The notes: generated by a model from the letters alone, not told the origin. A DNA stretch of 64,000 bases from Chrysomallon squamiferum (GCA_012295275.1 CM022674.1:3943110-4007109), one strand, 5' to 3'. Shown: positions 33,932-47,686, numbered from the stretch's first letter. Numbers and translations: made by a program.

Positions 33932-34862
33932 TTTTTTTTCACTGTCTAAAATTTAGGAATTATTATTTTGTACTGACAACCTTAGAAAAACGCTGCATCA
34001 ACTCGAGTGTCATAAAATCAGTGAAAATATCAAGCAAATTCTGTTCAGGCACTGTATTACAAAAACGACGCTATTCTGTAAAGAGATTACGGAAGTCCAA
34101 CAGTCTGATAACATCCCTTAATTTAATTAACCAGCGTTTATTGTACGTCGGGTAACAGACAGAAATTCTGATAACGTGGTGCAAAAAGTCTATAGTGGGC
34201 GTGGCCTTCGTTGGCATCCGATATGGTAGCATAGCGACATCTCGTGGATAGGATGTTCCATCAGATGGAGTTACTCAGCCGATAATTAGGTAATATTACT
34301 AATAATTAACATTAATTTGCATTAACATAATATGTCTATGATCATCGAAATTTATTTATTTTTTTTTTTTTTTTTTTTTTTTTTACGCTTGTATCAGTGA
34401 ACATTAAATTAGGGCATAGCAACAGTAGATGTGTCAAGGGAAATAACTCTAATATAAAGCGGACATTTTTTTGCGGACAGCTGTTGTAAATAGTTTTCTT
34501 CCTTATAATGCTTAACATTCATTTATTATAATTACCTGTCAGTTAACTGCACTCTCAAACAAGTTAGACATTAAACAAACCATTTTTATTTTATTTTTAC
34601 AACTTCAACTGTTTATCGACCACTCAATACTAGTGTCAAACTCCCTCGTCAAACTAACTAGTCAAATTAACTGTATTTTTTAGATTGTTTATTTATTTAT
34701 TTATTTTTTTAGTTTCGAGTAAAATTCTCTTATGTTTTTATTATGAAGCACATGCAACATATATATAGGAAAATGCACACACATATATATACTTATACAT
34801 ACATACATACATACATACATACATACATACATACATACATACATACATACATGCATGCATAT

Positions 34863-34893
<31 letters not shown>

Positions 34894-35309
34894 GAAATTA
34901 TACATGTAAACACACACACAAACACTGATAAGTCAGGATCAACTATTTTGTTCACATATGCAAGCACAAACATAAACACAAGATGCCAATAACATAATGC
35001 ATTATTATTTCTAACAATTAACAGTAAAAAAATATGAGGAGTAATATCATTTATGCAACATTTATTTTACAATATGATTATATTATTAAATTTATATGGA
35101 TTGTAGTAAATAAATAAATAAATTAAATTATTATTACTACTACTATTATTATAATTATTATTATTATTATTATTTTATTTAACTTTTGTAAATAACTGAT
35201 TATGACTGATATTATTGTTGTTGTTGTTGTAATTATTATTACATTACTTTTACATTATTATTGTCACTGTTATTATTATTATAGTTATTGTTATTATTTG
35301 TTGTTATTG

Positions 35310-35347
<38 letters not shown>

Positions 35348-35357
35348 GTTATTATTA

Positions 35358-35404
<47 letters not shown>

Positions 35405-35446
35405 TTCCAGATATGGTAAATCATCCTCATCAATAAAACACTAAAG
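33457..35446. other. Repeat-rich intergenic region
   Basis: Microsatellites: (AC)n 33582-33614, (AAAG)n 33615-33637, (AAT)n about 33676-33717, (ATAC)n about 34796-34850, (AC)n 34871-34892, (TTA)n about 35310-35404. A unique stretch at 34150-34290 has GTGGGCGTGGCC. An acceptor-like TATTTTCCAG at 35401-35410 may begin the 5' part of the next gene's first coding exon. No coding gene supported. Confidence 0.6.
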
Positions 35447-36053
35447 ATGAATAATTACATCACAGTGTTGATGTTGCTGATGTGTTGTTGTTCATGCAAT
35501 AGTTTCAATGTTGCTGTCTACGAACATGCAGTCATACTACCTGAAACTCGGATTCATGTTGTAACAAAATCAGAAGCAATGGATTTGATGAAGAAAAATT
35601 TGAAAATATATCAAACTCAGGCCAAGAAAGCTAAAGAACAGGTAAAAAAAAAAGAATTTTTAAATTTAAAAAAAAAAAAGTTTTTAAAATACCTCATTAA
35701 CAATAGTTGCATCTGGATATGGAATGATAAAATAGGGTAATGATAAAATGATGATAATTAAGTAGCAGTGGTTGTAGTAGTGCTGGTAATGATATTGGTG
35801 TCAGTTTTAATAATGGCAGAAATGGTAGTAGTGTTTAATATCAACATACTGTGTTTAGCAATAATATATATCCACCAAAATTGGCCACATAACTGAACTG
35901 GATGTCTGAATTTTGCAATTATTATTATTATTATTATTTTTTTTTTTTTCCATCAAGGCTTGACATACACTTGAAATATAAAATGAACAAGAAAAAGTAA
36001 AAACTGAAATTATATTTATTCAGATGCAAAAATGTTTATGATGTAACAAATTT

Positions 36054-36122
<69 letters not shown>

Positions 36123-37653
36123 TTAATAATAATAGTAAGAAGAAGAAGAAATAAATTATAATAAGAAATTTAGAAATAAAACTGGTAAAAAAAAAATGCA
36201 TGTGTTTTATGTATATGTGTGAACAAACACCTACCTACCCATTAAATCTTTCTCCCCAATATTACCGCTAACTGACACATTTTTTTCCTACTTGTCAGCC
36301 TTTCAGTGTTACTCATCAGTGTCTTTCTTTTACTTTCAGAATGTCAGCATTCTGGTCTTTCCAGAGAATGGTTTGTACGGGCCTCACTTCTTGCGGGAAG
36401 CTCTCTGGCCATACACGGAATACATCCCTGATCCCGAAACAGTCAAGCCCTGGAATCCATGCAGTCACCCAAATCGCTTCTCTCACACTGAAACACAGCA
36501 CTTTCTGAGCTGCCTGGCCAAGAACAATTCCCTCTACATTGTCGCCAACGTTGCCAGCAACGAGCCTTGTGAAGGCAGCGGGTGTCCGAAGGATCAACAT
36601 TTCCAGTACAGCGCTGATGTTGTGTACGACGATAAAGGGAAATTTGTCGCTCGCTATCTGAAACCAAATGTGATGGATGAGGAACAGTTCGATGCTCCAG
36701 AGAAAGCAGATGCAGTATCCTTTAAGACTTCGTTTGGTAAATTTGGTTTGGTAACCAGCTGGGATTTGCTGTTCCACGATCCAGTGATGACCCTTGTTGA
36801 AGATCATAAAATAAAGAATCTGATCCTGTTGGCCTCATGGAAGAACACATATCCATTTCTTACGTCGGTTCACTTCCATTCGGCCTTCGCTCTTAGGATG
36901 AAGGTCAATGTGATGGCAGCAAATTTGCATCTGCCGGAAGAGAATTTTCTAGGAAGTGGAATATATACACCACGAGGTCCTGCAGTTTATTATTATAATA
37001 ATTCCAAATCAGCTGGCAGGCTGCTTGTCTCCAAGTTAGATGAAGTTTCAGAAAATCCTTCTCTGATCACTTACGATATTCAGCCTGAGGTTCAAGAAAG
37101 CAACCATTCCTTTCAGTCCAAAGTAAACTATGACAACTTCACTCTCATCAGACTGACACAGAAAAAAGGAAATTCGAAAGTTTGCCAGAAATCAGTCTGC
37201 TGCAGTTTGAAGTATTCACTCAAAGGCTCAGTACCTCAAGGGAATCGAACATTTGCCTTTGGTGTCTTTGATGGACTCCACACTCATCAAAGCTCTTACT
37301 ATATTCAAGCATGTACCTTGCTGACCTGCAAAACAACAAATAATGGTCTTTCTTGTGGTTCCAACACGACTTTGGTCAACTCCACGTTCACAGACATTCG
37401 CATAACTGGAACCTCGTTTCGTACCAAATACGTTTACCCCGAACTGCTCGTTTCTGTTAATGGAGTTATTTCCCTTGGATCGTTCGAGTTCGGCGACTAT
37501 TCTTTGACAGTTAAAAATACCTCAGTCGATCTCGTGTCGGCGAATTTGTTTGCAAGAGTGTACACTAAAAGGACAAATGAAGCGAGCTCATTGATGATAA
37601 CTAAATTTTATTTGTTATTAGTTTTTATTTCAGTATTACCATTCCTTCACTGA
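35447..37653 (+). CDS. Vanin/biotinidase-like protein (nitrilase superfamily), Ser at the catalytic Cys position
   Basis: Two coding exons, 35447-35641 and 36340-37653, joined in phase 0; 502 residues, close to the vanin length of about 510. A signal peptide (LMLLMCCCSCNS) opens it, and a hydrophobic tail LLLVFISVLPF at the C-terminus suggests a GPI anchor, as in vanin-1. Vanins split pantetheine into pantothenate and cysteamine; biotinidase frees biotin from biocytin. Conserved landmarks: ILVFPENGLYG with Glu74, IPDPE, SCLAKNNSLYIVAN, ARYLKPN with Lys173, HDPVMTLV, SGIYTPRG, VCQKSVCCSLKY and FAFGVFDGLHT. The nucleophile site, normally T-C-F-D, reads T-S-W-D here, so the triad is Glu74, Lys173, Ser205 (codon AGC at 36757-36759). 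That predicts an altered or lost amidohydrolase activity. The frame is otherwise intact. AATAAAG near 37756 is a candidate poly(A) signal. Confidence 0.93.
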
Positions 37654-38201
37654 ATGTTTTGTAAATATATTTTTTTGTAAGTAAATTTGTTTTTATATTT
37701 ATTGATCTTCTTCGTTAAAATGGGAAGTTTCTTAATTTAAAATAATAATAATAATAATAAAGAAGAAGAAGAAGAAGAAGAAGAAGAAGAAGAAGAAAAA
37801 TGATAAAATTATCCACATAATTATAACTGTCTATATACAATTATATGAGAAATATAACAAATTGTTAATATTATATAATATATAAAATCATGAAAACTGT
37901 ATAAATATATATAAATATGAACTGGAATTCGAAGCCACGATCCCAAAGAGACTGTAACATAATAATCAACATTTTAACAGATCAGCAACGTTACCTGTTG
38001 AAATCAATTTCACACAAATATTTCATTGAAAGCTGTAACAAAACTAATAAAAAACAAAAAAAAAAAAAAAAAAAACAAAACAGGTGTAAATTTTGTAATA
38101 ATATTCATTAATAATAAAATTTGACTGAAATGGGGTTGTCACAATTATTTTTTGATTGTAATGACCTATGCTTTAGCGGTGGTAAAATTGATTTTTCCTG
38201 G

Positions 38202-38232
<31 letters not shown>

Positions 38233-38338
38233 GGCTTACGAATTATAAGCGTACACGTTTGTTACATTTTGTACACAAAAATCTTGGGTCGTAAATAAAT
38301 TTAACAATAATATAATGATGTAGGACCAAAACAAACCA

Positions 38339-38373
<35 letters not shown>

Positions 38374-38390
38374 AAGTTAAAAATATCTTA
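37654..38390. other. 3' UTR and repeat-rich spacer
   Basis: (AAT)n and (AAG)n at 37740-37798, an A-rich run near 38047, a long T run at 38202-38232 and a poly(A) at 38351-38375. Nothing coding. Confidence 0.6.
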
Positions 38391-38472
38391 TGGCAGCGGT
38401 GGGATTCGAACCCACGCCTCCGAGGAGACTGGTGCCTAAAACCAGCGCCTTAGACCGCTCGGCCACGCTACC
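38391..38472 (-). tRNA. tRNA-Leu(TAG), solitary
   Basis: Consensus TAG copy outside the array. On minus, its trailer runs into a long T tract (the A run at 38351-38375), a strong Pol III stop. Flanks share nothing with array spacers. Confidence 0.97.
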
Positions 38473-39161
<689 letters not shown>

Positions 39162-39243
39162 GGTAGCGTGGCCGAGCGGTCTAAGGCGCTGGTTTAAGGC
39201 ACCAGTCTCCTCGGAGGCGTGGGTTCGAATCCCACCGCTGCCA
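39162..39243 (+). tRNA. tRNA-Leu(AAG), solitary
   Basis: Consensus AAG copy, divergent from the 38391 gene. A TTTT lies about 10 bases downstream (TTAACATTTTG). Confidence 0.97.
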
Positions 39244-39428
39244 TTAACATTTTGTTTTCACAGCCAGTGATTATTGTTGATATTATTTATTCACTTTCCT
39301 GCGAATAAAGTTGCCAGTGTGATTTCTGTTAACATTATTAACATTATTTTATAATTATAATAATACAGATATGTTAAGAACTTTAATTCAGTCTTTTTAT
39401 ACAGCTTTAAAAAATGTGTTGTTATTAA

Positions 39429-39474
<46 letters not shown>

Positions 39475-40090
39475 TTTCTGTTAATATAAATTTAAAAAAT
39501 ACCGAAAATGAATTTAAATATTTACCTCAGACTCCTGTGTATAAACAAATTACCATAAAGTTGCAAATTTTTCATTTAATTCAAATATTTTTAGCTTTCT
39601 TGAAATTTGCCATTATATCATTTGTCGGTAGCTATTCTACAACGCTGAAATGATAACAGAAGTGCATGACGTCATAATAGAAATAACGTCATAATAATGG
39701 CTTACTGTAATAATGGCTGCATGGTTATTATTAAGAAAGGTAAATGGTTTATTGTTGTTCTTCTTTTTCTTCTTCTTCTTTAGCTATTTATTTATTTATT
39801 TATTTATTTATTGTTACCATCATCATCGTTGTTGTTACCGTAATGCATTTATTTTCGTCAAGGTCTAGAGAAGTATTGTAATAGTAAGAAGAAGATTATT
39901 GGCCAGTAATCAAACATGCCATAAATATTTATATTTTATGTGCGGAACTGTTTTCTCTTGCAAGTATTTGTTAATAATATTTTGTTTTAAAGGTACACTA
40001 TCATGAATTCCGGAGCGGTTACACCTTTCTTAAACGCGGAAGGTTCATTATAGGTAAAATGTTCTATGATGTAACGAATTTATTTATTTA

Positions 40091-40153
<63 letters not shown>

Positions 40154-40516
40154 TGTAATTGTAATATTAAGAAGAAGAAGAAGAAGAAATAAATAATAAT
40201 AAGAATTTAGAAATAGACATAAGAAGATAAAAAAAATAATAATAATAATAAGCGCCCTAGCAGTTTCCAACCATCTCTCAAATTCGCGTTTGTAATATAC
40301 ACGCAAGTGGACAAACGCCCATCTCAAAGCAAGTAACAGTCATCACGAGCCACAGAAACGTCTGTGACGTCATAACACTTTCGTGGCGCCAGACAGTCTG
40401 CTCGGGAAGCAGATTTAGTACCTAGAATAGCGGGAAAACCGATCGTTTGCTGAGGTAAACGCAGACGACAACGCAATAATCTTGAGCACATCACAGAACA
40501 GACTAGACATTAATTC

Positions 40517-40738
40517 GTGTATACATCTGAAAGTATCAAACCTTGCCTCTTTCATGCATTCCTTTTATTCGCTTTATATGAAATCGTCGTTTATTTACGT
40601 TACTGTTCGCTATTTCAGCCGGTGCCAGTTTTACGGAAATTAACGAACGCAGAGACGAAGAATGTTGGAGAAGTACGTAAAGATATCAAGGCACAAATCG
40701 AAGGGCAAGAAACTGGGTGTTTCTGCATCTCGTCGTAA
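40517..40738 (+). CDS. Hypothetical 73-codon ORF, doubtful
   Basis: Starts MYTSESIKPC, has a hydrophobic segment AFLLFALYEIVVYL and ends GCFCISS. It lies in a GC-richer unique patch. An alternative reading is a non-coding or 5' exon: TATTTCAG near 40618 could be an acceptor and TAC/GTAAAG near 40677 a donor. No family recognised; may not be translated. Confidence 0.2.
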   Translation: MYTSESIKPCLFHAFLLFALYEIVVYLRYCSLFQPVPVLRKLTNAETKNVGEVRKDIKAQIEGQETGCFCISS

Positions 40739-42462
40739 ATTATTATTTGCATAACGCTCACACAAAGACCGATAGATTCTCTGATTAAGTCTTCGTGTGA
40801 TATAATTCAGTATATCCCCATTGTTGTAACCACCATTCACTTCTTACTACTGCGAAAGTTAAAGACACCAATGATAACGTTTCTCGCTGATATCATTAGC
40901 ACCATCATACAGCAACGACAGTACTGTTCTCACACGCATTCACACAGCCATAGTACAAACATCCTTGGCGGTACTATGTGATTTCTATCATTGGATAAAT
41001 GCCCAAATCCTAACTTATGAAATGTAATATTACACAGTCATACACCAGCCATATTTTAACGTACAGACTGGAACGAGCTGAGGTTCAGTGCTCAAAGAGC
41101 TCTTCTGATGATCAGTGGGTAACGTATCTCTTTATCGTTACGGTCAAAAATCCAAGGCTGGTTTATCGAAGCCGGTCGTATCTGCTACTCTTAACTGAGT
41201 GAAGATAGAAATAAAGGGACTCCTTGCTGTTTGTGATAATTGAGGCAGCGTGAAGCCGTGTTTTCTCTGACGTATCACTGCCGTGTGTAACGTATATGTT
41301 AAATAGCTTATTAATAATACTGACATGAATTGCGTGTGTGTGTGGGGGTGGTGTGTGTGTCTGGGGGGTTAATGGATATTTATTTGTTCTGTTCTGTTTT
41401 GTTTTTGTTTTATCTTCATTAGAACAAGATTTTTGATCTTTAATAACTGTTCGCCACGCGAATATATAATAACAACGACGACGACAATAATAACATCACA
41501 ATATCAGTGATAATAATTATTAATAATAATAAGAAGAAGAAGAAGAAGAAGAAGAATACAATAATAATAATAGAAACTATAATAACAGTAATGATAATAA
41601 TGATTATGATGATGATGATGATGATAATAATAAGAAAAAGAAGAAGAAGTAGAAGAAGAAGAAGAAAACAATAATAATAATAGAAACTATAATAATAACA
41701 ATGATAATAATGATGATGATGATGGTAATAATAATAATAATAATAACAACAACAACAACAACAGCAACAACAACAACTTTTCTAAGACGCAAGAGGATTC
41801 GAACCAACTAAATAAATATAAAAATCAGTTTTACCGTCTACACTTTTCACTTAATCTTTAATCTCTGCTAATACCTAACTCGAATAACACAAACAAAATC
41901 ATGACCATAATCTTAATCTTACTGATCGTAACAGTTTCACCTGATATTATTCTTTCTAATTCCAACCTGTGTACAGTAATGAAATGCATTCATGAATTCT
42001 ACGACAAGTCATAACAATGTTAATTTCACAGTATGAAATATATATATATATATATAAGTCTATTCGTTAGTGCAAATATTATTCTTAGTATTAAGATTTC
42101 AATTAAGTTATCTGGTATTAAGATTTAACATTAACTAACAGATGGAGTTATTATTTTAAAGCGGATATATCTCAAAATAGTAATACCATATTAAGTGTTA
42201 GCGTAATACAGAAAACAAATGTTTTAAGAAAGTCTGTTACTAATAAATATTGATCTTGATCTTGCTTCTGTTTGATTGCTGTATTGTTTAACTAACACAA
42301 AGGCTGTGATAAATCCTAAATAAGATTATTTTATTTATGTTTCAAACTAATACTCATGTTACTGATTATGGCAGATAAGCACGTCCGAATTTTGTTCTTT
42401 CTTTTTCGTTTTACAACGACAACAACAACAATAAAAATAATAGTTATAGTAATATTACTATC

Positions 42463-42524
42463 AGTAGTAGTAGTAGTACTAGTAGTACTAGTAGTAGTAT
42501 TTGTAGTAGTAGTAGTAGTAGTAA

Positions 42525-42582
<58 letters not shown>

Positions 42583-42583
42583 T
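42463..42583. repeat. (AGT)n microsatellite
   Basis: Nearly pure trinucleotide run about 45 bp upstream of a tRNA-Leu. Confidence 0.95.
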
Positions 42584-42626
42584 GTATAGTCACTTCATTT
42601 GCAAAATTTCTCATTATTGACCATAT

Positions 42627-42708
42627 GGTAGCGTGGCCGAGCGGTCTAAGGCGCTGGTTTAAGGCACCAGTCTCCTCGGAGGCGTGGGTTCGAATCCCAC
42701 CGCTGCCA
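42627..42708 (+). tRNA. tRNA-Leu(AAG), solitary
   Basis: Consensus AAG copy outside the array; TTTT appears about 20 bases downstream after (ATT)n. Confidence 0.97.
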
Positions 42709-44879
42709 GTATTATTATTATTATTGTTTTCTTGTTTCATTTCGCTGAATATAATATTCTGTTTTAACACTCATTTCAAAGTTATTATGCTAAATCAACA
42801 GTTTACTGACACAGTGCCCTAATACTCAGCGTACTTGATACATTTTAATAATATTTTATATATGTTAATTAAAGTGTTCTACAGGCAAGAGTCCCAGTGT
42901 GCATACTGTATTTGACTGAGTTACATTACATTACATTACTCAGCGTTTCTCTCTCTCTCTCTCTCTCTCTCTCTTCTTTGTTATTTTTTTCCATATTTTA
43001 TTATATACAATCAGCAATTACATAAAAGTGATGACACTAAAATATATATTTTCATTTTTTGTAAATCATTAAATAAATAAGCCGTTACCTTTTGTTCTAG
43101 CAATTATTTCCCCTTTCACTCCCGCCGTAAGCAATCTGTTAACAGCGACACCTACCGGTTAAAGACATTCCGCCGTAGAACAAAAGGGAGCTCAATCTAA
43201 ATGAATTTTTCTCTTTGTTGCCTTATTCCGACACTTTCTTAATTATTGTCGCGTGCGACTTCCCCGCTGGTGAAACACAATGTTCACCTTAATCATGAAT
43301 ATGCATTAATTTTGCTTATACCTCTATCAATGGCTGAAGCAAGTTTTTGTTCGACAGGCTTTAGCCCCAAAAGTGTGAACTTCTGTCATAAACAATTAAG
43401 ACCAAACGTTCCCCAGATTATGATACGGCTTGATTGCGATGCTTCTATCCGTGTTGTCTTTTTACGGGTAACCTAGTCATATTCAGTCAATACATGCACC
43501 GATATTTCATTTTTCTCGATATATCTGAACATCGGAAGAGTTTAAGAGTTTTGATCTTGATTTGAAAAAAAAATGAAGAAGAAGATAATTGTGTGTGAAA
43601 AAAAAAATAATAATAAAATAAAAATGAACACAGTTTTACGCAATACAGTGAAAAAGAAGACTGATATATATATATATATATATTACAAGTGATATGATTG
43701 CGTAGCTAAATGTACGTGCATACTTGGAGACAAATGCAGTTTTTGAAATGCTTTTCTCCATCGCCAGAGCAAATATAACAAAAGCAACGATGGCGATTAT
43801 ATCAGCAACAACAACAACAACAATAATAATAATAATAATAATAGTAACAAAATTAACAATAACAATAACTCTAAATAATAAGAAAGAAAGTGAAAGAAGG
43901 TTAACAAAGTAAAAAAAAAAATTAAAATAAGAAATAATTAATGTTCATAAAAAGATTCTGAATTTATTTCACTAGTTAAAACCCTAAAGATTTAAATCAA
44001 AAAGCGTTTTAATTATTTACATGATAACATGATTTACTCGATTTTTATTTATTTTATAAAAATAATGAAGATACAACAATACGCTTTGTCATATAAAACA
44101 CCACCACCCCCCGAAAAAAAAAATATATAAAAAAAACTGCACTTAGCGTAAACACCACACATCAGCGTTCTTTCAAATGTGAAACAGTAAATGATCTGAG
44201 CTTTCAAATACAATTAAAACAACAAAAGAGCAAAATGAGTAAAATCACAACCAGTGCGAACATTTCACACGTTTAAACTTAAAAGCAAAAAATTGTTTTC
44301 TTAGGCATTCATTGATAAACACCATCAAACGAAAAAGGCCTCTTGCAAGGCAACAAAAGAAAATAGTAATTAATATTAATTAGTGTTAATTCCGTGTTTC
44401 TTTGTTGCATTGTTTCCAGAGATTTTCTTTATTAACACTTTTAGCGTGAATGAAATAAAGGGAAATTAGAAAACAAATTAATACAATAACAACTGTATTC
44501 GTGAAGTCACAAACCTGTTAACGGTTGTTTTAGTCTTTAGAGGAAAACAAAAGAAGTAATCAAGTGAATATTTTGAGATTATTCAGACATAAAAAGTTTA
44601 AGAATAAAAAAAAAAATGTTTTAGTGGATGAAACAATATTTGATTTATTGAATAAATTGAGTACTGAATCATGTTATTTATTTTCAGTTATTTAAACAAA
44701 AAAAGTTAGAAGAAAAAAGAAACACACACACCCAAAAAGAAAAAAAAACAACAACAGCAATACAAAACAACAAAAAATAGCAAAAACCAAAACATACTTA
44801 AACAAAATAATTTTTTATTAATTGTTTTCGTCTTCTTTTCTTCAAAGATCTCTTAATCTGTATTTATTCTTTTTCGTTT

Positions 44880-44911
<32 letters not shown>

Positions 44912-45180
44912 TTTTAATTTTCTGCAATGAAATTAATATATTAGTTTTAATAATTAATAATTTTAATTTTTGCATTGAAATAAAGTAATAAAGGAAGAAA
45001 AAAATCAGAGACAAGAGACAGAAAGAAAAATTTAAGAAGAGACAGAAAAAACAAGAAAAAAAAAAAAATATTAACAAAATAACACACAATGAAACAACTA
45101 AATAGATGAAAAAAAAAAAAAATAATAATAATAATAATTATAATTTAAAATAATTCGTCATAAATATAGTCAAAAAAACT
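42709..45180. other. Gene-free AT-rich region
   Basis: (CT)n at 42949-42973 and 44880-44907; short (AT)n and (AAC)n runs. 43080-43480 is unique, moderately GC-rich sequence with TTAATC and ATATGCATTAAT motifs and no credible ORF; possibly regulatory. Confidence 0.5.
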
Positions 45181-45187
45181 GCAGAAA

Positions 45188-45560
45188 ATGGCCAGTTTTC
45201 GACTGCAACTGTTTTCACAAGAATTAAAGCTACATGGCGGTTGCGTGCTTCGACCGTCCCCACGAACGAGTCGAAAAATCTCTCTATTGACAAACTTAAT
45301 TAACAGAGTTCTCGCGCGCAGCTATTTCTGTCGTCGAGTATGTTGCAGTTTGTCGTCACCGCACGGTCGCAGTGTGTTCACGAGCCGGCGATGACGTCAC
45401 AAAACGAGATCTCGCGCCCCGCGAGTACACGTTACTTCGTGGTATGAATGCAAAAAAATGGCGGCCACCATTCGTTACCGCTTCCCGTAAACTTTACAGT
45501 GGCAAAAGCCGTGGGGGGGGGGGAGGACACGGAATGATGGCGTCAACTCGGTGCACTTAT
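45188..45560. promoter_or_regulatory. CpG-rich promoter-like island
   Basis: A sharp rise in GC and CpG in AT-rich surroundings. Contains ATGACGTCAC (CRE-like, 45391-45400), AAAATGGCGGCCACC (YY1-like, 45456-45470) and TCTCGCGC-type elements. Small ORFs inside (45188-45394, 45372-45572) look incidental. It could be a promoter of an unseen transcript or a distal element of chordin, about 2.1 kb from its ATG. Confidence 0.4.
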
Positions 45561-45570
45561 GATGGCATAT

Positions 45571-45696
45571 AATGCAAATTTAAATTTAAAAGTTAATTAA
45601 TTTATTTTTTGAGGGGGGTGGTGGTGGTGGGTGTAAGAGTTATGAAGTTTCTTTAAATCTGCGATAAAATTTAGCCTAATCGTTAACAAAACATCT

Positions 45697-45772
<76 letters not shown>

Positions 45773-47160
45773 TGTAGTAAGATTAATATTAAAACATATA
45801 TATTCAGTCGCATTATTATTATTATTAGAACACAGACGCACACGCACACACACACATATACACAAGAAATTCCAGTTTGTCTGATTATCTATGATCTGTG
45901 TAGGTATGCGTATTTAAGTCTGCATAAAATGTAGAAAATAGACAAGAAGATAAAGAGAAGAAAATAAACAAAGAAATTCAGTCATTGATAGTAATGCTAA
46001 TGTTATTTAGTAATTTGTTTAAAATAGTAGTAGCAATAATATAAAAATAACAGTAATGATGATAAAGATGATGGTGATGACGATAATAATAATAATAATA
46101 ATAATAAGAAGAAGAAGAAAAAGAAGAAGAAGAAGAAAAAAAAGAAAGAAAGAAGAAAGAAAATAAAGAAAGAAAGAGAGAAAGAAAAAAGAAAGAAAGA
46201 AACAAACAGACAAAGAAACAAAGAAACAAACAAACAAACAAACAAATAAAGAAAGAAAGAAAGAAATATTTTTAAAAAGTAAATAATAAAAGTAAATTAT
46301 ATATATACATATATTTCTTTTCTATTCGTGCTTGGGTGTTATTTGTGCATGCAAGTGTGCAAAAAATCATATATACAAAAAGAAATACCAAAAAAGAAAA
46401 AAAAAAAAATGAAACCACATTCGTGTCATATAAACGTTCTTTCCACATCCCACCTTTTACACACACGTCAATGTATCAGATTTTCTAAACTCTGATCCTA
46501 ATTAATCCATCAAAGTAGATAATAATAGGACGGACAGGTATTAAATGATATTACCAAGGTGAACTTTGCGTGTTAACTTGTAGTAAATATATTACACAAG
46601 GCTTTAAATTTCTCTAAAGAACGTTTGTCGTTTTGTATACTCAAAAGGTCACATTTTTTATTTTATTTTTATTTTTTTTGTGGGGGGGATTTATTTTACA
46701 GCTATGGCTATATTATTCTGCACAACGTTTAGCTGGATTAATGTATTTTTTTATATATTTATTTAATTCTGTTCTGTTCTGTTCAGTCTTCTAGTTTTTA
46801 CTTTTTATTTTTTTTATACTGATTTATTATTATTATATTAAACGATTGTCGTCTTTTACGTTCACGCTTTTTATTTATTTAACAATTTATTTGTTTATTT
46901 ATTACTGATTTTTTTCTCTTTTTTTTTTTTCACGAAAGGCTGGATTAACAGGCAAACCTGCACTATACCGCAAATACGTGAACCGAAATTTTCCGAATAA
47001 TGCCGCGCATCTTTGGCGAACATTGCCGATGTTTGGTTTCTTACGGTCTTGCTCAGCCTGTGTTATTATTCACCGTTCAACAGCGAAACAGTGAGACAGA
47101 GTGTATGAGAAAGAGAGGGAGAGAAAGAGAGAGAGAGAGAGAGAAAAAAAAACAACACAA
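45571..47160. other. Gene-free spacer
   Basis: (TTA)n about 45717-45771, (AAT)/(AAG)/(AAAG) purine-rich stretch 46085-46265, poly-pyrimidine and A/T runs, and (GA)n about 47105-47143. ORFs here are low complexity. Confidence 0.6.
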
Positions 47161-47686
47161 CAACACATGAGGCCATTTCGTTCCGGCGGCTAACGCAACC
47201 AAACACCTTAATTGAGATAATTCTAAGAACGCTTTGATGTCGAGCGGCAGAGAAAGGGGCAGCAGTGAACAAACCCCCTTTTCTACCCTACTCAGGGATT
47301 GTTGTTTCTACCAAAGCAGGGCTGGGATTAACAAGGCCCCTCTCTTACGCTCAAGACCAATCAAGGAATGCTTTAAAACGAGGACGGACCGGCTACTGTT
47401 ATCAATTTGGAATAATCGACGAAGGAGACAGCATCTAGATTGTAACTCGTGATCAAGTTTTATTTTTCAATATTTTTTTAACAGTTAGAAAGCCTGTGTA
47501 TATAAAAATACAGCCATCTACGAATACTGCGAGAAATAACCGGCCTAAGGTTTAAGAGGTCGTCCGCTCGTTTATTATCTTCATAATATAATCTACGTAT
47601 ACAGTGATATATATATATATATATATACATATATATATACACATATCGACGTAAAGTTGTGTGTGAGATATATCAAGTATCTAACC
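47161..47686 (+). promoter_or_regulatory. CHRD: Chordin upstream region and 5' UTR
   Basis: Unique sequence immediately upstream of the chordin ATG. Visible motifs: CTTTGATGT (TCF/LEF-like, 47232-47240), GGGATTA (K50 homeodomain type, Otx/Goosecoid, 47324-47330), and CCAAT (47357-47361). Transcription start not determinable; (TA)n just before 47640. Confidence 0.45.

Larger units (their letters stand above)
39244..42626. other. Intergenic region with microsatellites
   Basis: (TTA)n 39430-39473, (ATTT)n 39783-39812, (AAT)n 40095-40152, mixed (AAG)/(GAT)/(AAC) 41520-41775, and (AGT)n 42463-42583. A GC-richer unique stretch spans 40370-40740 and another 41040-41310. No firm gene. Confidence 0.6.

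Noticed and set aside
35202-35444. Poly-Leu and poly-Ile ORFs over (TTA)n tracts, also at 33778, 41604, 42356, 46003, 55243, 60748 and 61850
   Set aside because: Translations of microsatellites without any flanking coding signal.
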